Source: Marinobacter oulmenensis
Lineage (GTDB): Bacteria; Pseudomonadota; Gammaproteobacteria; Pseudomonadales; Oleiphilaceae
Direction of reading: 5' to 3'
Assembly (NCBI RefSeq): GCF_014201735.1
Contig: NZ_JACHFE010000007.1
Location: 62,001 to 126,000 of the forward strand
Length of the DNA: 64,000 bases
Part shown: piece by piece, positions 51,696-61,930 of the stretch
Layout of the letters: the number at the start of each line of letters is the position of its first letter
Numbering within the stretch: position 1 is the first letter of the stretch
Notes under the pieces: model-generated
What the model was told of the DNA's origin: nothing
The model's input: the letters and a program-made list of their open reading frames with translations, nothing else
Database searches by the model: none
Made by a program: the position numbers and the translations under genes

Positions 51696-54599
51696 CTATC
51701 CCTCAATCATGACTTTTTTCCACATGGCATGGATAAATTCTCTCTCCTCCCGGAAGGCGTCACCGGCCACCTGACTGTTCAGGTTCTGCAATGCCCGGCG
51801 GTGAATGGTGGAACGCAGGGTAATAAAGGTCTCTCGTAGCTGCTCCGTATCTTCAACCGGCAGGATCCCTGCTCGCCCAAGTTCTTCGAGCTGGCGGATG
51901 TTGTCACTGTACTGGGTGAGCTCTGGGTGATCAGAGCACCAGGCGAGCATCAGGTACTGGACCATGAATTCGATATCAACCATGCCTCCGGCATCGTGCT
52001 TGATGTGGAAGGTTTCGGATTGTTTGCTTCCGGGAGTCCCAAGATTGGCCCGCATTCGTTCGCGCATGCTGACGACCTCATCCCGGAGCGAGGCTCTGTC
52101 ACGGGACTGGCACAGTATCCGGTGACGAATGGATTCGAAGGCTTCCAGAGTGTCACGACAACCGGCCACACCCCTTGCCCGAGCCAGGGCCTGATGCTCC
52201 CAGGTCCAGGCGTCGCTTTGCTGGTATTTCTCAAAAGCCTGCAGGGTGCTGACCAGGAGACCGGAATTGCCCGAGGGACGAAGACGCATGTCGACTTCAT
52301 AGAGTTGCCCGGAGGGTGTCTGGGTACTGAGGATATGGACAATACGCTGACCGAGACGGGTATAGAACACGGCATTGTCGATGGGTTTGTCGCCGTCAGT
52401 GCTCAGTTGCGGGTCCGCCTGGTGGACAAAAACCAGATCCAGGTCCGACGTATAGCCCAACTCGATGCCACCCAACTTGCCATAACCGATGATGGCAAAG
52501 TCGGTATCGCAGGCTGAGCCATCCGCCCGTTTCGGGTGGCCGTGACGGCTGACCAGGTTCGCGAAGGCTACGTCCACAACATGGTCGAGCACCACCTCAG
52601 CGATCCATGTCAGGTAATCGCTGACCTTCATCAATGGCAGGGTGCCGCGCAGCTCCGAAGCGGCAACACGCAGCACATGGGCCTTTTTGAAGTAGCGCAG
52701 CGACTCCATCTGCTCCTCAAGGTCCTCGAACGGAATCCGCAGCATCTGCTGACGCAGGTCATCCTGGAGTTCTTCCTTGGCCGGCGGCGTGTACAGACTC
52801 TCGGCGTTCAGCAACTCATCCAGCAGCAGTGGTGTATCCGCCAGCAGACTGGCAATCCAGGGGCTCTCACTGCACAACCGAACCAGTTGGGTCAGTGCGC
52901 CCGGGTTTTCCATCAGAAGAACGATATAAGCGGTCCGGCGCAGGATTGCTTCCACCAGTTGCAACACGCGGTCCAGGGTTTCGGAGCTGTTCTCCACGTC
53001 CAGCAGCGCATTGAGCAGTTGTGGCATGAACTGGTTCAGCCGCCGGCGGCCCTGGGTCTGAAGGGTCTGGACCGTCCGGCTGTCGCGCAGATCGGTCAGC
53101 CGTTTGAGGCTGTTTTCCGGGTCTTCAAAGCCTTTGTCCGACAACCAGGCCAGCGCGGTGCTGTCATCCATCTCAGCCAACCACAGCTCAACACAGCCGT
53201 CGTCGATCTCGGACTCGGCTTCGTTTTCGTCGTCGTCACTGGCAATGATGTTGGCGAAATGGCTGGCGACACGGTCACGATGCCCCTGCAAGACCGCCTC
53301 CAGGCCCGCCCAGTCATCAAAGCCCATGATCCGGGTCACCCGGGCTCGGGTCAGTTCGTCATCCGGTAAGACCTGAGTCTGCTTGTCGTCCATCCCCTGG
53401 AGGGCATGCTCAAGGTTTCTGAGAAAGCGGTATGCCTCAATCAACTCACGCACTACCTGCGAGGGCAACAGTTCCAGCGCTTCCAGCTCCCGCAGAATCA
53501 CCAGCAGCTCCCGTTGCTGAAGCTCCCTGTCGCGGCCACCCCGTATCAACTGGAAGGCCTGAACGACGAATTCGATCTCGCGGATGCCACCACTACCCAG
53601 CTTGATGTTGTTTTCCAGCCCCTTACGACGGACCTCGCGACCGATCATCGCCTTCATCGATCGCAAAGATTCAAACGCGCTGAAATCGATGTACTTGCGA
53701 TACACGAACGGGCGCAACGTCTCCATCAGCACCTGACCGGCACGCTGGTCCCCGGCCACGACTCGGGCCTTCACCATGGCGTAACGTTCCCAGTCGCGGC
53801 CCTGATCCTGGTAATAGGCCTCCAGGGCGGCAAAACTCAGCGCCAGTGCCCCGCTCTGGCCGTAGGGCCTCAGGCGCATATCGACCCGGAACACAAAGCC
53901 GTCGGCAGTGATCTGGTCCAGGGCCTGAATCAGCCGTTGTCCCAAACGAACGAAAAACTGCTGGTTATCGAGGGAGCGGCGCCCACCGCGCGTCTCCCCT
54001 TTGGAAGGAAACCCGAAAATCAGATCAATATCGGACGATACATTGAGCTCCCGGCCACCCAGCTTGCCCATGCCGAGCACCACCATTTTCTGGGGCACTT
54101 CCTCACCGGTAATAACATCCTTGCCCCAGGGCGTCCCGAATTCTTCACAGGCCTGCTCATAAAGCCAGTCGAGCGCACCGTCAATGCAGATATCGGCCAG
54201 GGCACTGGCCGCAGCCATGGTTTCCTCAAGTTCTGCCCAGCCCAGCAGATCTCGCCAGATAATCCGGAACTGGCTCTCACGCCGGAACTGGCGCAGCGCC
54301 CGATGCAGGTCCGCTTCGCAGTCAACAACATCCATGAAATCGGCCCATCGCTGGGATAACCAGTCCGGGCTTGTGGCCTGGGTCAACCCCCGGACCTCAA
54401 GGGACGCCTGAATCTGCTCAGGATGCCGCTCCAGCATCTGGCTCAGAAAGGGGCTCACCGCAACAGCACGGGCGACATCCTGTTCGGGCACATCCCCGGC
54501 CAACAACCATTCCGGCATTCCGTCCGGAAACACCGATGACCAGGCCCCGGAAACCTCCTCCGCCAGCACTGCCGGTAACGCCTTCCAAGGCTCAGACAT
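51696..54599 (-). CDS. glnE: Glutamine synthetase adenylyltransferase/deadenylylase
   Basis: Adds and removes AMP on a Tyr of GlnA according to PII state. 967 residues from ATG 54599 (AGGGG upstream). Two nucleotidyltransferase domains, with GSDxD-like SSDIDLIFGF (N-half, deadenylylation) and TSDLDLVFVH (C-half, adenylylation), each followed by the linker helical domain. EIEFVVQAFQLIRGG and DIEFMVQYLMLAW mark the paired C-subdomains. Its target GlnA is encoded in the same window. Confidence 0.97.
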   Translation of the reverse strand: MSEPWKALPAVLAEEVSGAWSSVFPDGMPEWLLAGDVPEQDVARAVAVSPFLSQMLERHPEQIQASLEVRGLTQATSPDWLSQRWADFMDVVDCEADLHRALRQFRRESQFRIIWRDLLGWAELEETMAAASALADICIDGALDWLYEQACEEFGTPWGKDVITGEEVPQKMVVLGMGKLGGRELNVSSDIDLIFGFPSKGETRGGRRSLDNQQFFVRLGQRLIQALDQITADGFVFRVDMRLRPYGQSGALALSFAALEAYYQDQGRDWERYAMVKARVVAGDQRAGQVLMETLRPFVYRKYIDFSAFESLRSMKAMIGREVRRKGLENNIKLGSGGIREIEFVVQAFQLIRGGRDRELQQRELLVILRELEALELLPSQVVRELIEAYRFLRNLEHALQGMDDKQTQVLPDDELTRARVTRIMGFDDWAGLEAVLQGHRDRVASHFANIIASDDDENEAESEIDDGCVELWLAEMDDSTALAWLSDKGFEDPENSLKRLTDLRDSRTVQTLQTQGRRRLNQFMPQLLNALLDVENSSETLDRVLQLVEAILRRTAYIVLLMENPGALTQLVRLCSESPWIASLLADTPLLLDELLNAESLYTPPAKEELQDDLRQQMLRIPFEDLEEQMESLRYFKKAHVLRVAASELRGTLPLMKVSDYLTWIAEVVLDHVVDVAFANLVSRHGHPKRADGSACDTDFAIIGYGKLGGIELGYTSDLDLVFVHQADPQLSTDGDKPIDNAVFYTRLGQRIVHILSTQTPSGQLYEVDMRLRPSGNSGLLVSTLQAFEKYQQSDAWTWEHQALARARGVAGCRDTLEAFESIRHRILCQSRDRASLRDEVVSMRERMRANLGTPGSKQSETFHIKHDAGGMVDIEFMVQYLMLAWCSDHPELTQYSDNIRQLEELGRAGILPVEDTEQLRETFITLRSTIHRRALQNLNSQVAGDAFREEREFIHAMWKKVMIEG

Positions 54600-54679
54600 A
54601 ACGCAAACCCCTGTCTCTCTGTTATATTTCGGGTACTGTATAACGAACACGCCAAGGACTGAACAGGCTCCCCCACTCC

Positions 54680-55855
54680 ATGATGAGAAATCGCCGTCCC
54701 CTGAACCCGGAGCACTCCCAGCCTCACCTGCCTATGGGGGAATTGATCCGCAATCGGATAAAGCGGCTTTTTCTCATTCTCGGCGGCCTGGTATGCGCCC
54801 AGATCCTGATCCTCTGGGCCGTTGAGCCGCTGAACTTTTTCGAAGCCGTGTGGCTGACCATGACTACACTGGTCACGGTCGGCTACGGTGACTATGCACC
54901 CGCAACAGCTTTGGGGCGGATAAGTACCATCGCCCTGATGTTTGTTTCCGCCATCACCCTGCTGACACTCATTGTCAGCGACTACATCGAGTACCGGTTT
55001 TACCGCCGGGAACGAATCCTGACCGGACGCTGGGTTTACAAGATGAAAGACCACATTGTGATCATCAACACACCACGCAGTGGCGGCGAGCAGTATTTCA
55101 TGCGCTTCGCCTCCCAGATACGCTCTGTCCCCGAGTACCACACCACGCCCATCATGCTGCTGACACGGGAGTTCCCGGAAGGACTGCCCGCGGAGCTTAG
55201 GGATTGCGGTGTGGTGCATTTTCATGGCTCGGGCACGGATCCCGCAGCTCTGCGAGCGGTTCACATCGGCAGTGCGAAACACATTATCGTGCTCTCGGCG
55301 GATGAAACCGATACCTTCTCTGACAGCCTGACCTTTGATATCGCCCACCGATTGACGGAGTCGAATCTGGGATCACACACCACGGTGGAGTGCGTCAGTG
55401 ACGACAACCGGGCTCGGTTCAAGGCGCTTGGCGTGCGCACGATCATCCGGCCGGTTCGGACCTATCCGGAGATTATGGTCAGGGCCGTGGTGGCGCCGGG
55501 GTCAGAAAAAGTCCTCGAGGACATGTTCAACTATGAGCGGGATCACCCACACCGGTACGATCTGGAACTGGATGACCTGATCTGGGCGGACATTGTCAGC
55601 GCCCTGGTCCGGCATGGTATCGGGACGGCGCTGGCCTACATTGACCATAACAACGAAGTGGTGTGTCACCCGGATACCAACGCAGAGGTAGAGGGTAAAG
55701 GGCTGATTGTACTGGTGCGTTCGGCAGAAACGCCGGAAGTATCGGTCGTGGAAGAGGCCCTGGACCGCTACCGGGAGTTTCTGGCCCAGTGGCGCACCAT
55801 GCACAAACAGAACGAAGAGAAGCGAAAGGCCTCAGCCGAGGCTGGCGATCGCTAA
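54680..55855 (+). CDS. Two-helix potassium channel with RCK/TrkA-N-like domain
   Basis: 391 residues. Two membrane helices (~33-52 and ~83-103) flank a pore helix and the selectivity filter TVGYGDYAP (near residue 69). The cytoplasmic part begins like a TrkA-N/RCK domain (DHIVIINTPRSGGEQYF), but the usual GxGxxG dinucleotide site is not present (NTPRSGGEQ). Further RCK-like patterns: VVHFHGSGTDPAALRAVHI, HIIVLSADE. Overlaps convergently with the CYTH gene by 24 bases. Probably K+-selective, ligand unknown. Confidence 0.85.
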   Translation: MMRNRRPLNPEHSQPHLPMGELIRNRIKRLFLILGGLVCAQILILWAVEPLNFFEAVWLTMTTLVTVGYGDYAPATALGRISTIALMFVSAITLLTLIVSDYIEYRFYRRERILTGRWVYKMKDHIVIINTPRSGGEQYFMRFASQIRSVPEYHTTPIMLLTREFPEGLPAELRDCGVVHFHGSGTDPAALRAVHIGSAKHIIVLSADETDTFSDSLTFDIAHRLTESNLGSHTTVECVSDDNRARFKALGVRTIIRPVRTYPEIMVRAVVAPGSEKVLEDMFNYERDHPHRYDLELDDLIWADIVSALVRHGIGTALAYIDHNNEVVCHPDTNAEVEGKGLIVLVRSAETPEVSVVEEALDRYREFLAQWRTMHKQNEEKRKASAEAGDR

Positions 55856-56692
55856 CTGAAGTTCACCAAACCGGGGATTTTCCGCCAGCAAACGCTCAAC
55901 ACTCCCCCCGCTCAACAGTAACTGGCGAGCCGGCAACCAGATGCTCTCCAGCCCGGCCTGTGATACTGACCGATCAACCTGCTGAAGAGCGGCCTCACTC
56001 AGGGCCGGCTCTTCCCCGGTTAGCCAGGCCACACTGAGCAGGTGCAGGAACCCGGTAATCGACAGAGGCGTCTCTTCTACAGAGAGGTCAGGCTGGTAGA
56101 CACCCGCCAGAAAATAGCCCTGCTCGGCCTTGCTGACCAGGTTCAGAAAGACCTGCACGTCAGCAGCCAACCTGCGCGCTTCGGCCATCAGACTCCCGGG
56201 GTCACCGGATTTAAGCTCAAACTCCACTTCATGCAGCGGACGGGATAGACCACCGCCAGCCACATGCCCGGAATCCACAGCCACCTCGATGAGGCTTTCC
56301 CCGGATTCAAGCATCACCACCTGACGCTGGAAGTCGGTTTCAAAAGCCAGCCGCAAGCCACCAAGATCAATACGCTCATCCAGCGGTGTCTGCGCCAGCA
56401 GGGACAGATCGAGTTCGGGCCTGTCCAGATCCCATTCCCACTCCTGACGGTTATGGGCACCGTGTACAAACTCACCCCGGGTTTTCAGGGTCTGAATATA
56501 CCGGTCGTCGGCCTGTCGCACTCGCAGGGCGGCACGGGCCTTATTCAGAGCAGCCTCAGGGGTATCGTAATATCGGTTCAGCAAGGTTTTACGACCGGCT
56601 TCTCGGGCTCCGGGCAGCGCCAGCAACCATTGAAGCGCCTGCTTCTGGGCAGGCTCAGAGACCGTCAGCTTGATTTCAAGTTCCGTCGCCAT
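55832..56692 (-). CDS. CYTH-domain protein (triphosphatase-like)
   Basis: 286 residues. Begins with the CYTH signature ELEIKLTV (ExExK), then RYYDTPEAALNKARAALRVR and charged beta-strand motifs EVEFELKSGD and KAEQGYF. Enzymes of this fold hydrolyse triphosphates in a metal-dependent tunnel. The C-terminal ~95 residues are helical and may be a shortened CHAD-like tail; a full CHAD domain as in E. coli YgiF (433 residues) is not present. Substrate not deduced. Confidence 0.85.
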   Translation of the reverse strand: MATELEIKLTVSEPAQKQALQWLLALPGAREAGRKTLLNRYYDTPEAALNKARAALRVRQADDRYIQTLKTRGEFVHGAHNRQEWEWDLDRPELDLSLLAQTPLDERIDLGGLRLAFETDFQRQVVMLESGESLIEVAVDSGHVAGGGLSRPLHEVEFELKSGDPGSLMAEARRLAADVQVFLNLVSKAEQGYFLAGVYQPDLSVEETPLSITGFLHLLSVAWLTGEEPALSEAALQQVDRSVSQAGLESIWLPARQLLLSGGSVERLLAENPRFGELQLAIASLG

Positions 56693-56728
56693 CTGGGGTT
56701 CTCCGGTTTTCAGGGTATCCAGAAACAG

Positions 56729-56758
56729 AAAAGCCGGTGACCTGAGTCACCGGCTTTC
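56729..56758 (-). terminator. Terminator after the porin gene
   Basis: AAAGCCGGTGA / TCACCGGCTTT with loop CCTGAG; on the minus strand a T-rich stretch (TTTTCTGTTTCT) follows. It lies about 30 bases past the porin stop. Confidence 0.88.
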
Positions 56759-56786
56759 TGATCTACTTGATTAGCCGATGGGCTGA

Positions 56787-57839
56787 TCAGAAGTAGTAAA
56801 CAGCACCAACGGCTGCGACGGTACGCTCGTCGCTGTAGTCTGTAGCGGCGCTGAAATCGTCATCACCAACTGCGGTGAAGTTATCACCATATACATCGTC
56901 GCCGCCACCGAAGTAGCCTTCAGCGTAGATGTACATGTTGTCAGACAGGTGACGCAAAGCCTGCAGAGTCACAGTGCTGCGGTCATCGTCGCCCATTTCG
57001 TCGTCATACTGAGCCAGCTCGTAAGACAGGGCAAACTGGTTCTGGCCGATGGCGTAGCTTGCGAAGGCACCCCAGGTGTCGCCGAACTCGTCACGAGTCT
57101 GGAACTGACCGGTCAGACGCAGGTCGCCCATGGTGTAGCTGGTACGCAGGCCGTAGGTGTTTTCGTTGTTGATGCTGCCGCCATTGCCGGAGTAGGAAGA
57201 ACCACCGTCGTTGGAGTCCATAGCAACTGCAACTTCCAGGGCGTCAACCATGTAAGTCGCGGCCAGCTGGTACGGGTAGGACTTCTTGTCGTTATCCCGA
57301 TCACCATTAACCTGAACCGCGCCGTGCAGCTTGAAGCCGCCGAAGCTCGGAGTGGAGTACTGGATCAGGTCGCCTTCGCCGGTATCGTAAGGACCACCGA
57401 TGTTCAGGTCAGCGGCTTCGTAATAGTTGGCGATTTCGTCGATAGCGGTTTCATAGGTGGAGTCGTCGGAACCGATCCAGACCTTACCGAACTGGTCGCT
57501 TTCCACACCGATGTAAGCTTCATCAAGAGAGCTCAGGCCAGTGCTGTTTGCTTTGTCGTCGGCATTGAATTCCATTTCGGCTTTGAAAAAGCCGGTCAGG
57601 CCGGGCGCGATTTCGTGATCGTGTTTGATGCCCAGGGTGGAGCCGTTGTCACGGTGTTCCAACTCGGACGGACCGTTGTCAACGGCGTCGTGAATCAAGG
57701 CATACTGGATGTTACCGTAAACCTCGGGCAGGGAATCCATCTTCGCAGCCAGCTCGGAAGCAGACATGGTAGTCTGGCCGAAAGCAGCACCGGAGAAGGT
57801 TGCGGCTGCGATTGCAGAAGCAAGAATCGTTTTTTTCAT
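56787..57839 (-). CDS. General outer-membrane porin
   Basis: 350 residues. ATG 57839 has AAGGAAG upstream and starts a signal peptide MKKTILASAIAAATFSGAAF. The mature barrel has repeated amphipathic strands and many Asp/Gly-rich loops (MDSNDGGSSYSGNGG, QYDDEMGDDDRST), and ends in a Phe (VGAVYYF) as porins do for assembly by BAM. Resembles the OmpC/Gram-negative porin family seen in marine Gammaproteobacteria. The frame runs to 57998 but nothing supports the longer start. Probably strongly expressed; ion or solute specificity unknown. Confidence 0.92.
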   Translation of the reverse strand: MKKTILASAIAAATFSGAAFGQTTMSASELAAKMDSLPEVYGNIQYALIHDAVDNGPSELEHRDNGSTLGIKHDHEIAPGLTGFFKAEMEFNADDKANSTGLSSLDEAYIGVESDQFGKVWIGSDDSTYETAIDEIANYYEAADLNIGGPYDTGEGDLIQYSTPSFGGFKLHGAVQVNGDRDNDKKSYPYQLAATYMVDALEVAVAMDSNDGGSSYSGNGGSINNENTYGLRTSYTMGDLRLTGQFQTRDEFGDTWGAFASYAIGQNQFALSYELAQYDDEMGDDDRSTVTLQALRHLSDNMYIYAEGYFGGGDDVYGDNFTAVGDDDFSAATDYSDERTVAAVGAVYYF

Positions 57840-58352
57840 GTTGCGTCTTCCTTTTTGAGTTAACTCAGGTTTTCGACGGGTACAGACCCCGATTTTCATG
57901 GCAGAACCGACATAGGCCGACTCCACCGGATTCCTGATTCGGCAATACTTGCCCGGGGCAAGGCCGACATTTCTTTTTCTTGTCCGATCCGGCGACACAC
58001 CGAACCTTGGATCTCAAACACTTACAAAGCTTTCTTAAAGCCCAAAGTGATGAAAACGTTTTAATACATTACCCGTTTTTTTGCAAATCTTTAATGGCTA
58101 TTTTTTAGCCTTTTTCGCATCTGATCGACTGCCTGTTATGCCACTCAAACCTTTCAGTTTTATGACACCCTTGTCACCCTTCAGGCACCTGATGGAACAA
58201 ATTCAGGGCCAACCAGAATAAAAGACTTAAAAATCAACCCACTAACAAAGAGTGACCAGCTTCCCCGACCTGCTCTGGGGCCTCAACCCCGACACTATAC
58301 GCACTTCCATGAAGCAGAAGGGCAATCCGTGTCACTTTTTTGCGCACTTTCT
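57840..58352. other. Long AT-rich non-coding region upstream of the porin
   Basis: 513 bases without a credible gene. The part near 58020-58130 is very AT-rich (runs of T and A) and likely holds the porin promoter. A small hairpin GGCTA-TTTTT-TAGCC followed by T5 lies at 58096-58115 on the plus strand. No clear -35/-10 pair can be fixed by eye; TTGCAA and TATTAA-like hexamers exist on the minus strand with poor spacing. Confidence 0.6.
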
Positions 58353-58802
58353 TCACGCCCCGACTTCAAGCATGAAGGTCACAGGGCCGTCGTTGACCAG
58401 CGACACTTCCATATCGGCCCCGAACGCCCCTTCAGCAACGAACTCTTCCGACCACTGCTCACGGGCGGCAACCAGGAACTCCTGATACAGTTTTTCTGCG
58501 ATTTCGGGTGCGGCTGCCCGGGAAAAACCAGGGCGGGTACCCGAAGCGGTATCAGCGGCAAGTGTGAACTGGGGAACCACAAGCAGAGAGCCTCCTGCAT
58601 CCTGAACATTCACGTTCATACGGCCCCGCTCATCGGAAAATACCCGGTAGGAAAGAATCTTTTGGCACAAATCCCTGGCCTCATTTGACGTATCGTTCCT
58701 TTCAACGCCCAACAGCAACAACAACCCCGGACCAATGCTGGCAATCTGTCGGCCATCCACCTTGACGCTGGCCTGGGAAACACGCTGAATCAGTCCTTTC
58801 AT
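58353..58802 (-). CDS. dtd: D-aminoacyl-tRNA deacylase
   Basis: Removes D-amino acids (and Gly from tRNA-Ala) from mischarged tRNA. 149 residues, near the usual 145. [14 protein letters not shown] (SxxVPQ-type signature) and the cross-subunit Gly-cisPro motif in [10 protein letters not shown]. Start [13 protein letters not shown] is canonical. Convergence with nothing; pip lies upstream in the same direction. Confidence 0.97.
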   Translation of the reverse strand: MKGLIQRVSQASVKVDGRQIASIGPGLLLLLGVERNDTSNEARDLCQKILSYRVFSDERGRMNVNVQDAGGSLLVVPQFTLAADTASGTRPGFSRAAAPEIAEKLYQEFLVAAREQWSEEFVAEGAFGADMEVSLVNDGPVTFMLEVGA

Positions 58803-58909
58803 TCCGTGCCTGATCGCTCACATACGGGGTTGCGAAAAATTAATCGCGGAAGAGTGTATCGGGCACGCCGAAAGGCCGCAACCCCTCAGATCAAGAAAAA
58901 GCGCTCCTG

Positions 58910-59872
58910 CTACCCGGCTTCACCATTGGCCCGGGCGACCACCGACTCAACACCCCGGATCAGGGCATCCACGATGGCCGGCTCCGAGGCGGAATGCCCA
59001 GCATCCCGGATCACCTGAAAATCCGCCTCAGGCCAGGCATTGCTGAGCGCCAGCGCATTATCCATGGGGCAAACCATGTCGTACCGGCCATGGACGATGA
59101 CGCCCGGTATATCACTAAGGCGACTGGCGTTACGCACAATCTCGTCCGGCTCCAGAAACGCCTGGTTCATAAAGTAGTGGCACTCGATACGGGCAAGCGC
59201 AATCGCCACATGGGGATGACCGAAATGCTCCACCACAGACGGGTTGGGATGCAGGGTCGCGCAGCGGCCCTCCCAGACAGACCAGGCCTTGGCTGCCTGT
59301 ATCTGCTCCAGTTCATTGGCACTGGTCAGGCGCCGATAATAGGCACCGACCAGGTCGTCACGCTCTGACTCGGGAATTGGGGCCAGGAAGTCCTGCCAGT
59401 AATCAGGAAAGACACGACTGGCTCCCTCCTGATAGAACCAGTGAATGTCCCGGGGACGACACAGGAAAATTCCGCGCAGCACCAGCCCGAGCACTCGATC
59501 CGGGTGACGCTGGGCATACACCAGACTCAGCGTAGACCCCCAGCTACCGCCGAACAGCAACCAGCGATCAACTCCCAGAAAACGGCGAACGGTTTCAAGA
59601 TCCTCAACCAGGCGGTTCGTATCATTCCCTTGCAACTCCGCCAGGGGCGTCGAGCGCCCGGCACCACGCTGATCCAGCAGGATGATCCGGAACCGCTCCG
59701 CGTCAAAAAAACGCCGATGGGAGTCCTCGCAGCCACCACCAGGGCCACCATGGACAACGATGACTGGAATTCCCTCAGGATTACCGGATTCCTCGAGATA
59801 CAGCTCGTGTGGAGCATCTACAGCCAGTCGGTGCGTTGCGTAGGGTTCGATTTCAGGATAGAGCGTCAACAT
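58910..59872 (-). CDS. pip: Proline iminopeptidase
   Basis: Alpha/beta hydrolase removing N-terminal proline. 320 residues from ATG 59872 (AAGGAG seven bases upstream). Oxyanion region VVHGGPGGGCED, LLDQRGAGRSTP, nucleophile Ser in FGGSWGSTLSL, HGRYDMVCP and DAGHSASEPA (catalytic Asp and His). dtd follows downstream, a pairing also found in Pseudomonas. Confidence 0.95.
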   Translation of the reverse strand: MLTLYPEIEPYATHRLAVDAPHELYLEESGNPEGIPVIVVHGGPGGGCEDSHRRFFDAERFRIILLDQRGAGRSTPLAELQGNDTNRLVEDLETVRRFLGVDRWLLFGGSWGSTLSLVYAQRHPDRVLGLVLRGIFLCRPRDIHWFYQEGASRVFPDYWQDFLAPIPESERDDLVGAYYRRLTSANELEQIQAAKAWSVWEGRCATLHPNPSVVEHFGHPHVAIALARIECHYFMNQAFLEPDEIVRNASRLSDIPGVIVHGRYDMVCPMDNALALSNAWPEADFQVIRDAGHSASEPAIVDALIRGVESVVARANGEAG

Positions 59873-59979
59873 CGGGAACTCCTTGTGTGGAACACAGAAG
59901 AGTCTAACCCAGGTTAGAGGCAGGGGAACAGGAGCCACCCCGGACGCCACAACAGCACTTCCGGGGCCGCTCAGAAATC

Positions 59980-60006
59980 ACCGGGCGGCGGAGAACACCG
60001 CCCGGT
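59980..60006 (-). terminator. Hairpin after typA
   Basis: ACCGGGCGG / CCGCCCGGT, nine-base perfect stem, 16 bases past the typA stop. On the minus strand only a short T-rich stretch follows, so it is a moderate terminator candidate. Confidence 0.5.
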
Positions 60007-60021
60007 CAGTCAGCAGCAAGC

Positions 60022-61833
60022 TCAGGCCTTCTTCGCCCGCTTACGCTCATTCTCGGTGAGAAGTTTCTTGCGAAGGCGAATGGATTGCGGCGTCACTTCC
60101 ACGAGTTCGTCATCATCAATGAACTCCAATGCCTGCTCCAGCGTGTGCTTGATGGGCGGCACCAGAGCAATGACCTCGTCCTTGCCGGAGGCGCGCATGT
60201 TATCAAGCTTTTTACCCTTGGTGGGGTTGATAACAATGTCGCTCTCGCGGCTGTGAATGCCACACAACTGACCTTCGTACACCTCGTCACCGGGCGCCAG
60301 GAACAGCTTGCCGCGACTCTGGAGTGTTTCCAGAGAGTAGGTCAGCGCCGTGCCCTTGGCCATGGAGACCAGCACGCCATTCTGACGGGTGCTCATGGCA
60401 CCTTCCTTGATCGGGCCGTAGTGGCTGAATGTGGATGTCAGGATGCCGCTGCCGGAGGTCATGGTCAGGAAGGCATTCCGGAAACCGATCAGCCCGCGCG
60501 CGGGAATCACGTAATCCAGACGGATACGCCCCTTGCCATCCGGAACCATGTTGCTCATCTCGCCTTTGCGCAGCCCCAGTTGCTCCATAACGGGGCCCTG
60601 GTGCTGCTCTTCAATATCGACGATCAGGTTCTCGTACGGCTCCTGCTTGACGCCATCCACCTCACGGATGACAACTTCCGGGCGGCCCACCGCCAGCTCA
60701 AAGTTCTCCCGCCGCATGTTTTCGATCAGCACCGACAGGTGCAGCTCGCCGCGACCGGACACCTTGAACTTGTCCGCGGACTCACCATCCTCAACCCGCA
60801 ACGCCACGTTATGCAGGAGCTCTTTCTCGAGCCTCTCCTTGATGTTACGGCTGGTGATGTACTTGCCTTCCTTACCGGCAAACGGCGAATCGTTCACCTG
60901 GAAGGTCATGGATACGGTGGGCTCATCCACCGTCAGCGCCGGCAGCGCCTCCACGTTATTCTGGTCACACAGAGTGTCGGAGATGTACAGCTCATCCAGC
61001 CCGCTGACACAAACGATGTCGCCAGCCTGGGCATCATCCACTTCAACACGCTGCAAACCGGAATGCCCCATGATTTTGAGCACGCGGCCATTGCGTTTTT
61101 TGCCGCTGGCCCCGATCACAGTCACCGGCGTGTTGGTTTTCACCTTGCCACGCATGATGCGGCCGATACCGATCACACCCAGGAAGCTGTTGTAGTCCAG
61201 CTGGGAGATCTGCATCTGGAAGGGCCCGTCCGGGTCAACATTGGGCGCCGGCACGTGATCCACGATTGCCTGGAATACCGCATCCATGTTGTCGTCGAGG
61301 TTTTCGTGCTCTTCACCCGCGATCCCGTTAAGGGCGCTGGCATAGACAATCGGGAAGTCCAACTGCTCTTCAGTGGCCCCAAGGTTGTCGAACAGATCAA
61401 AGACCTGATCCACCACCCAGTCCGGGCGGGCGCCCGGGCGGTCAATCTTGTTGACGACCACAATCGGTCGCAGGCCGGCATCGAAGGCCTTTTGGGTTAC
61501 GAAACGGGTCTGCGGCATGGGACCGTCAATCGAGTCCACCACCAAAAGAACACTGTCGACCATACTCATTACCCGTTCTACTTCGCCACCAAAATCGGCG
61601 TGTCCCGGGGTATCGACAATGTTGATGTTGTAGTCATGCCATTTCAGAGCCGTGTTCTTGGCGAGAATGGTAATGCCACGTTCTTTTTCCTGGTCGTTGG
61701 AGTCCATGACACGCTCGTTCTCGAGCTCCTTACGCTCAAGAGTGCCTGACTGACGCAACAACTGGTCGACAAGCGTTGTCTTGCCGTGGTCAACGTGGGC
61801 GATAATGGCTACGTTTCTAAGCTTTTCAATCAC
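60022..61833 (-). CDS. typA: Translational GTPase BipA/TypA
   Basis: Ribosome-binding GTPase of the EF-G family, linked to 50S assembly and stress. 603 residues. G1 AHVDHGKTT, the G2 Thr in ERGITI, G3 DTPGHADF, G4 NKIDRPGA, G5 SALNG. Domains: G (~1-200), beta-barrel II, III and V, and the BipA-specific C-terminal domain. GTG start (61833), with AGGAT-like site upstream. Divergent from glnA, as in E. coli (glnA-typA). Confidence 0.98.
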   Translation of the reverse strand: MIEKLRNVAIIAHVDHGKTTLVDQLLRQSGTLERKELENERVMDSNDQEKERGITILAKNTALKWHDYNINIVDTPGHADFGGEVERVMSMVDSVLLVVDSIDGPMPQTRFVTQKAFDAGLRPIVVVNKIDRPGARPDWVVDQVFDLFDNLGATEEQLDFPIVYASALNGIAGEEHENLDDNMDAVFQAIVDHVPAPNVDPDGPFQMQISQLDYNSFLGVIGIGRIMRGKVKTNTPVTVIGASGKKRNGRVLKIMGHSGLQRVEVDDAQAGDIVCVSGLDELYISDTLCDQNNVEALPALTVDEPTVSMTFQVNDSPFAGKEGKYITSRNIKERLEKELLHNVALRVEDGESADKFKVSGRGELHLSVLIENMRRENFELAVGRPEVVIREVDGVKQEPYENLIVDIEEQHQGPVMEQLGLRKGEMSNMVPDGKGRIRLDYVIPARGLIGFRNAFLTMTSGSGILTSTFSHYGPIKEGAMSTRQNGVLVSMAKGTALTYSLETLQSRGKLFLAPGDEVYEGQLCGIHSRESDIVINPTKGKKLDNMRASGKDEVIALVPPIKHTLEQALEFIDDDELVEVTPQSIRLRKKLLTENERKRAKKA

Positions 61834-61857
61834 AACTGGTATCCTGCAGAATTTAGC

Positions 61858-61891
61858 GGGACGCAGTATATCCGAAAGTCCATGGCGTTAA
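61858..61891 (-). promoter_or_regulatory. Candidate sigma-70 promoter for typA
   Basis: Minus-strand TATACT (61870-61865) with TTAACG about 15 bases upstream. The -10 is good, the -35 and spacing only moderate. Start would be near 61858, giving a short leader. Confidence 0.35.
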
Positions 61892-61930
61892 TATGAAGAA
61901 TAGTGCCTAATAGGGAATGATGAAGGCTGC

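Noticed and set aside
58096..58115. Small hairpin with T-run as a true terminator or sRNA
   Set aside because: Stem has only five base pairs with two A-T and no gene reads into it; kept as a remark, not a feature.
60085..61749. 554-codon plus-strand ORF antisense to typA
   Set aside because: His/Val-rich nonsense composition and no domain; typA covers it completely on the other strand.
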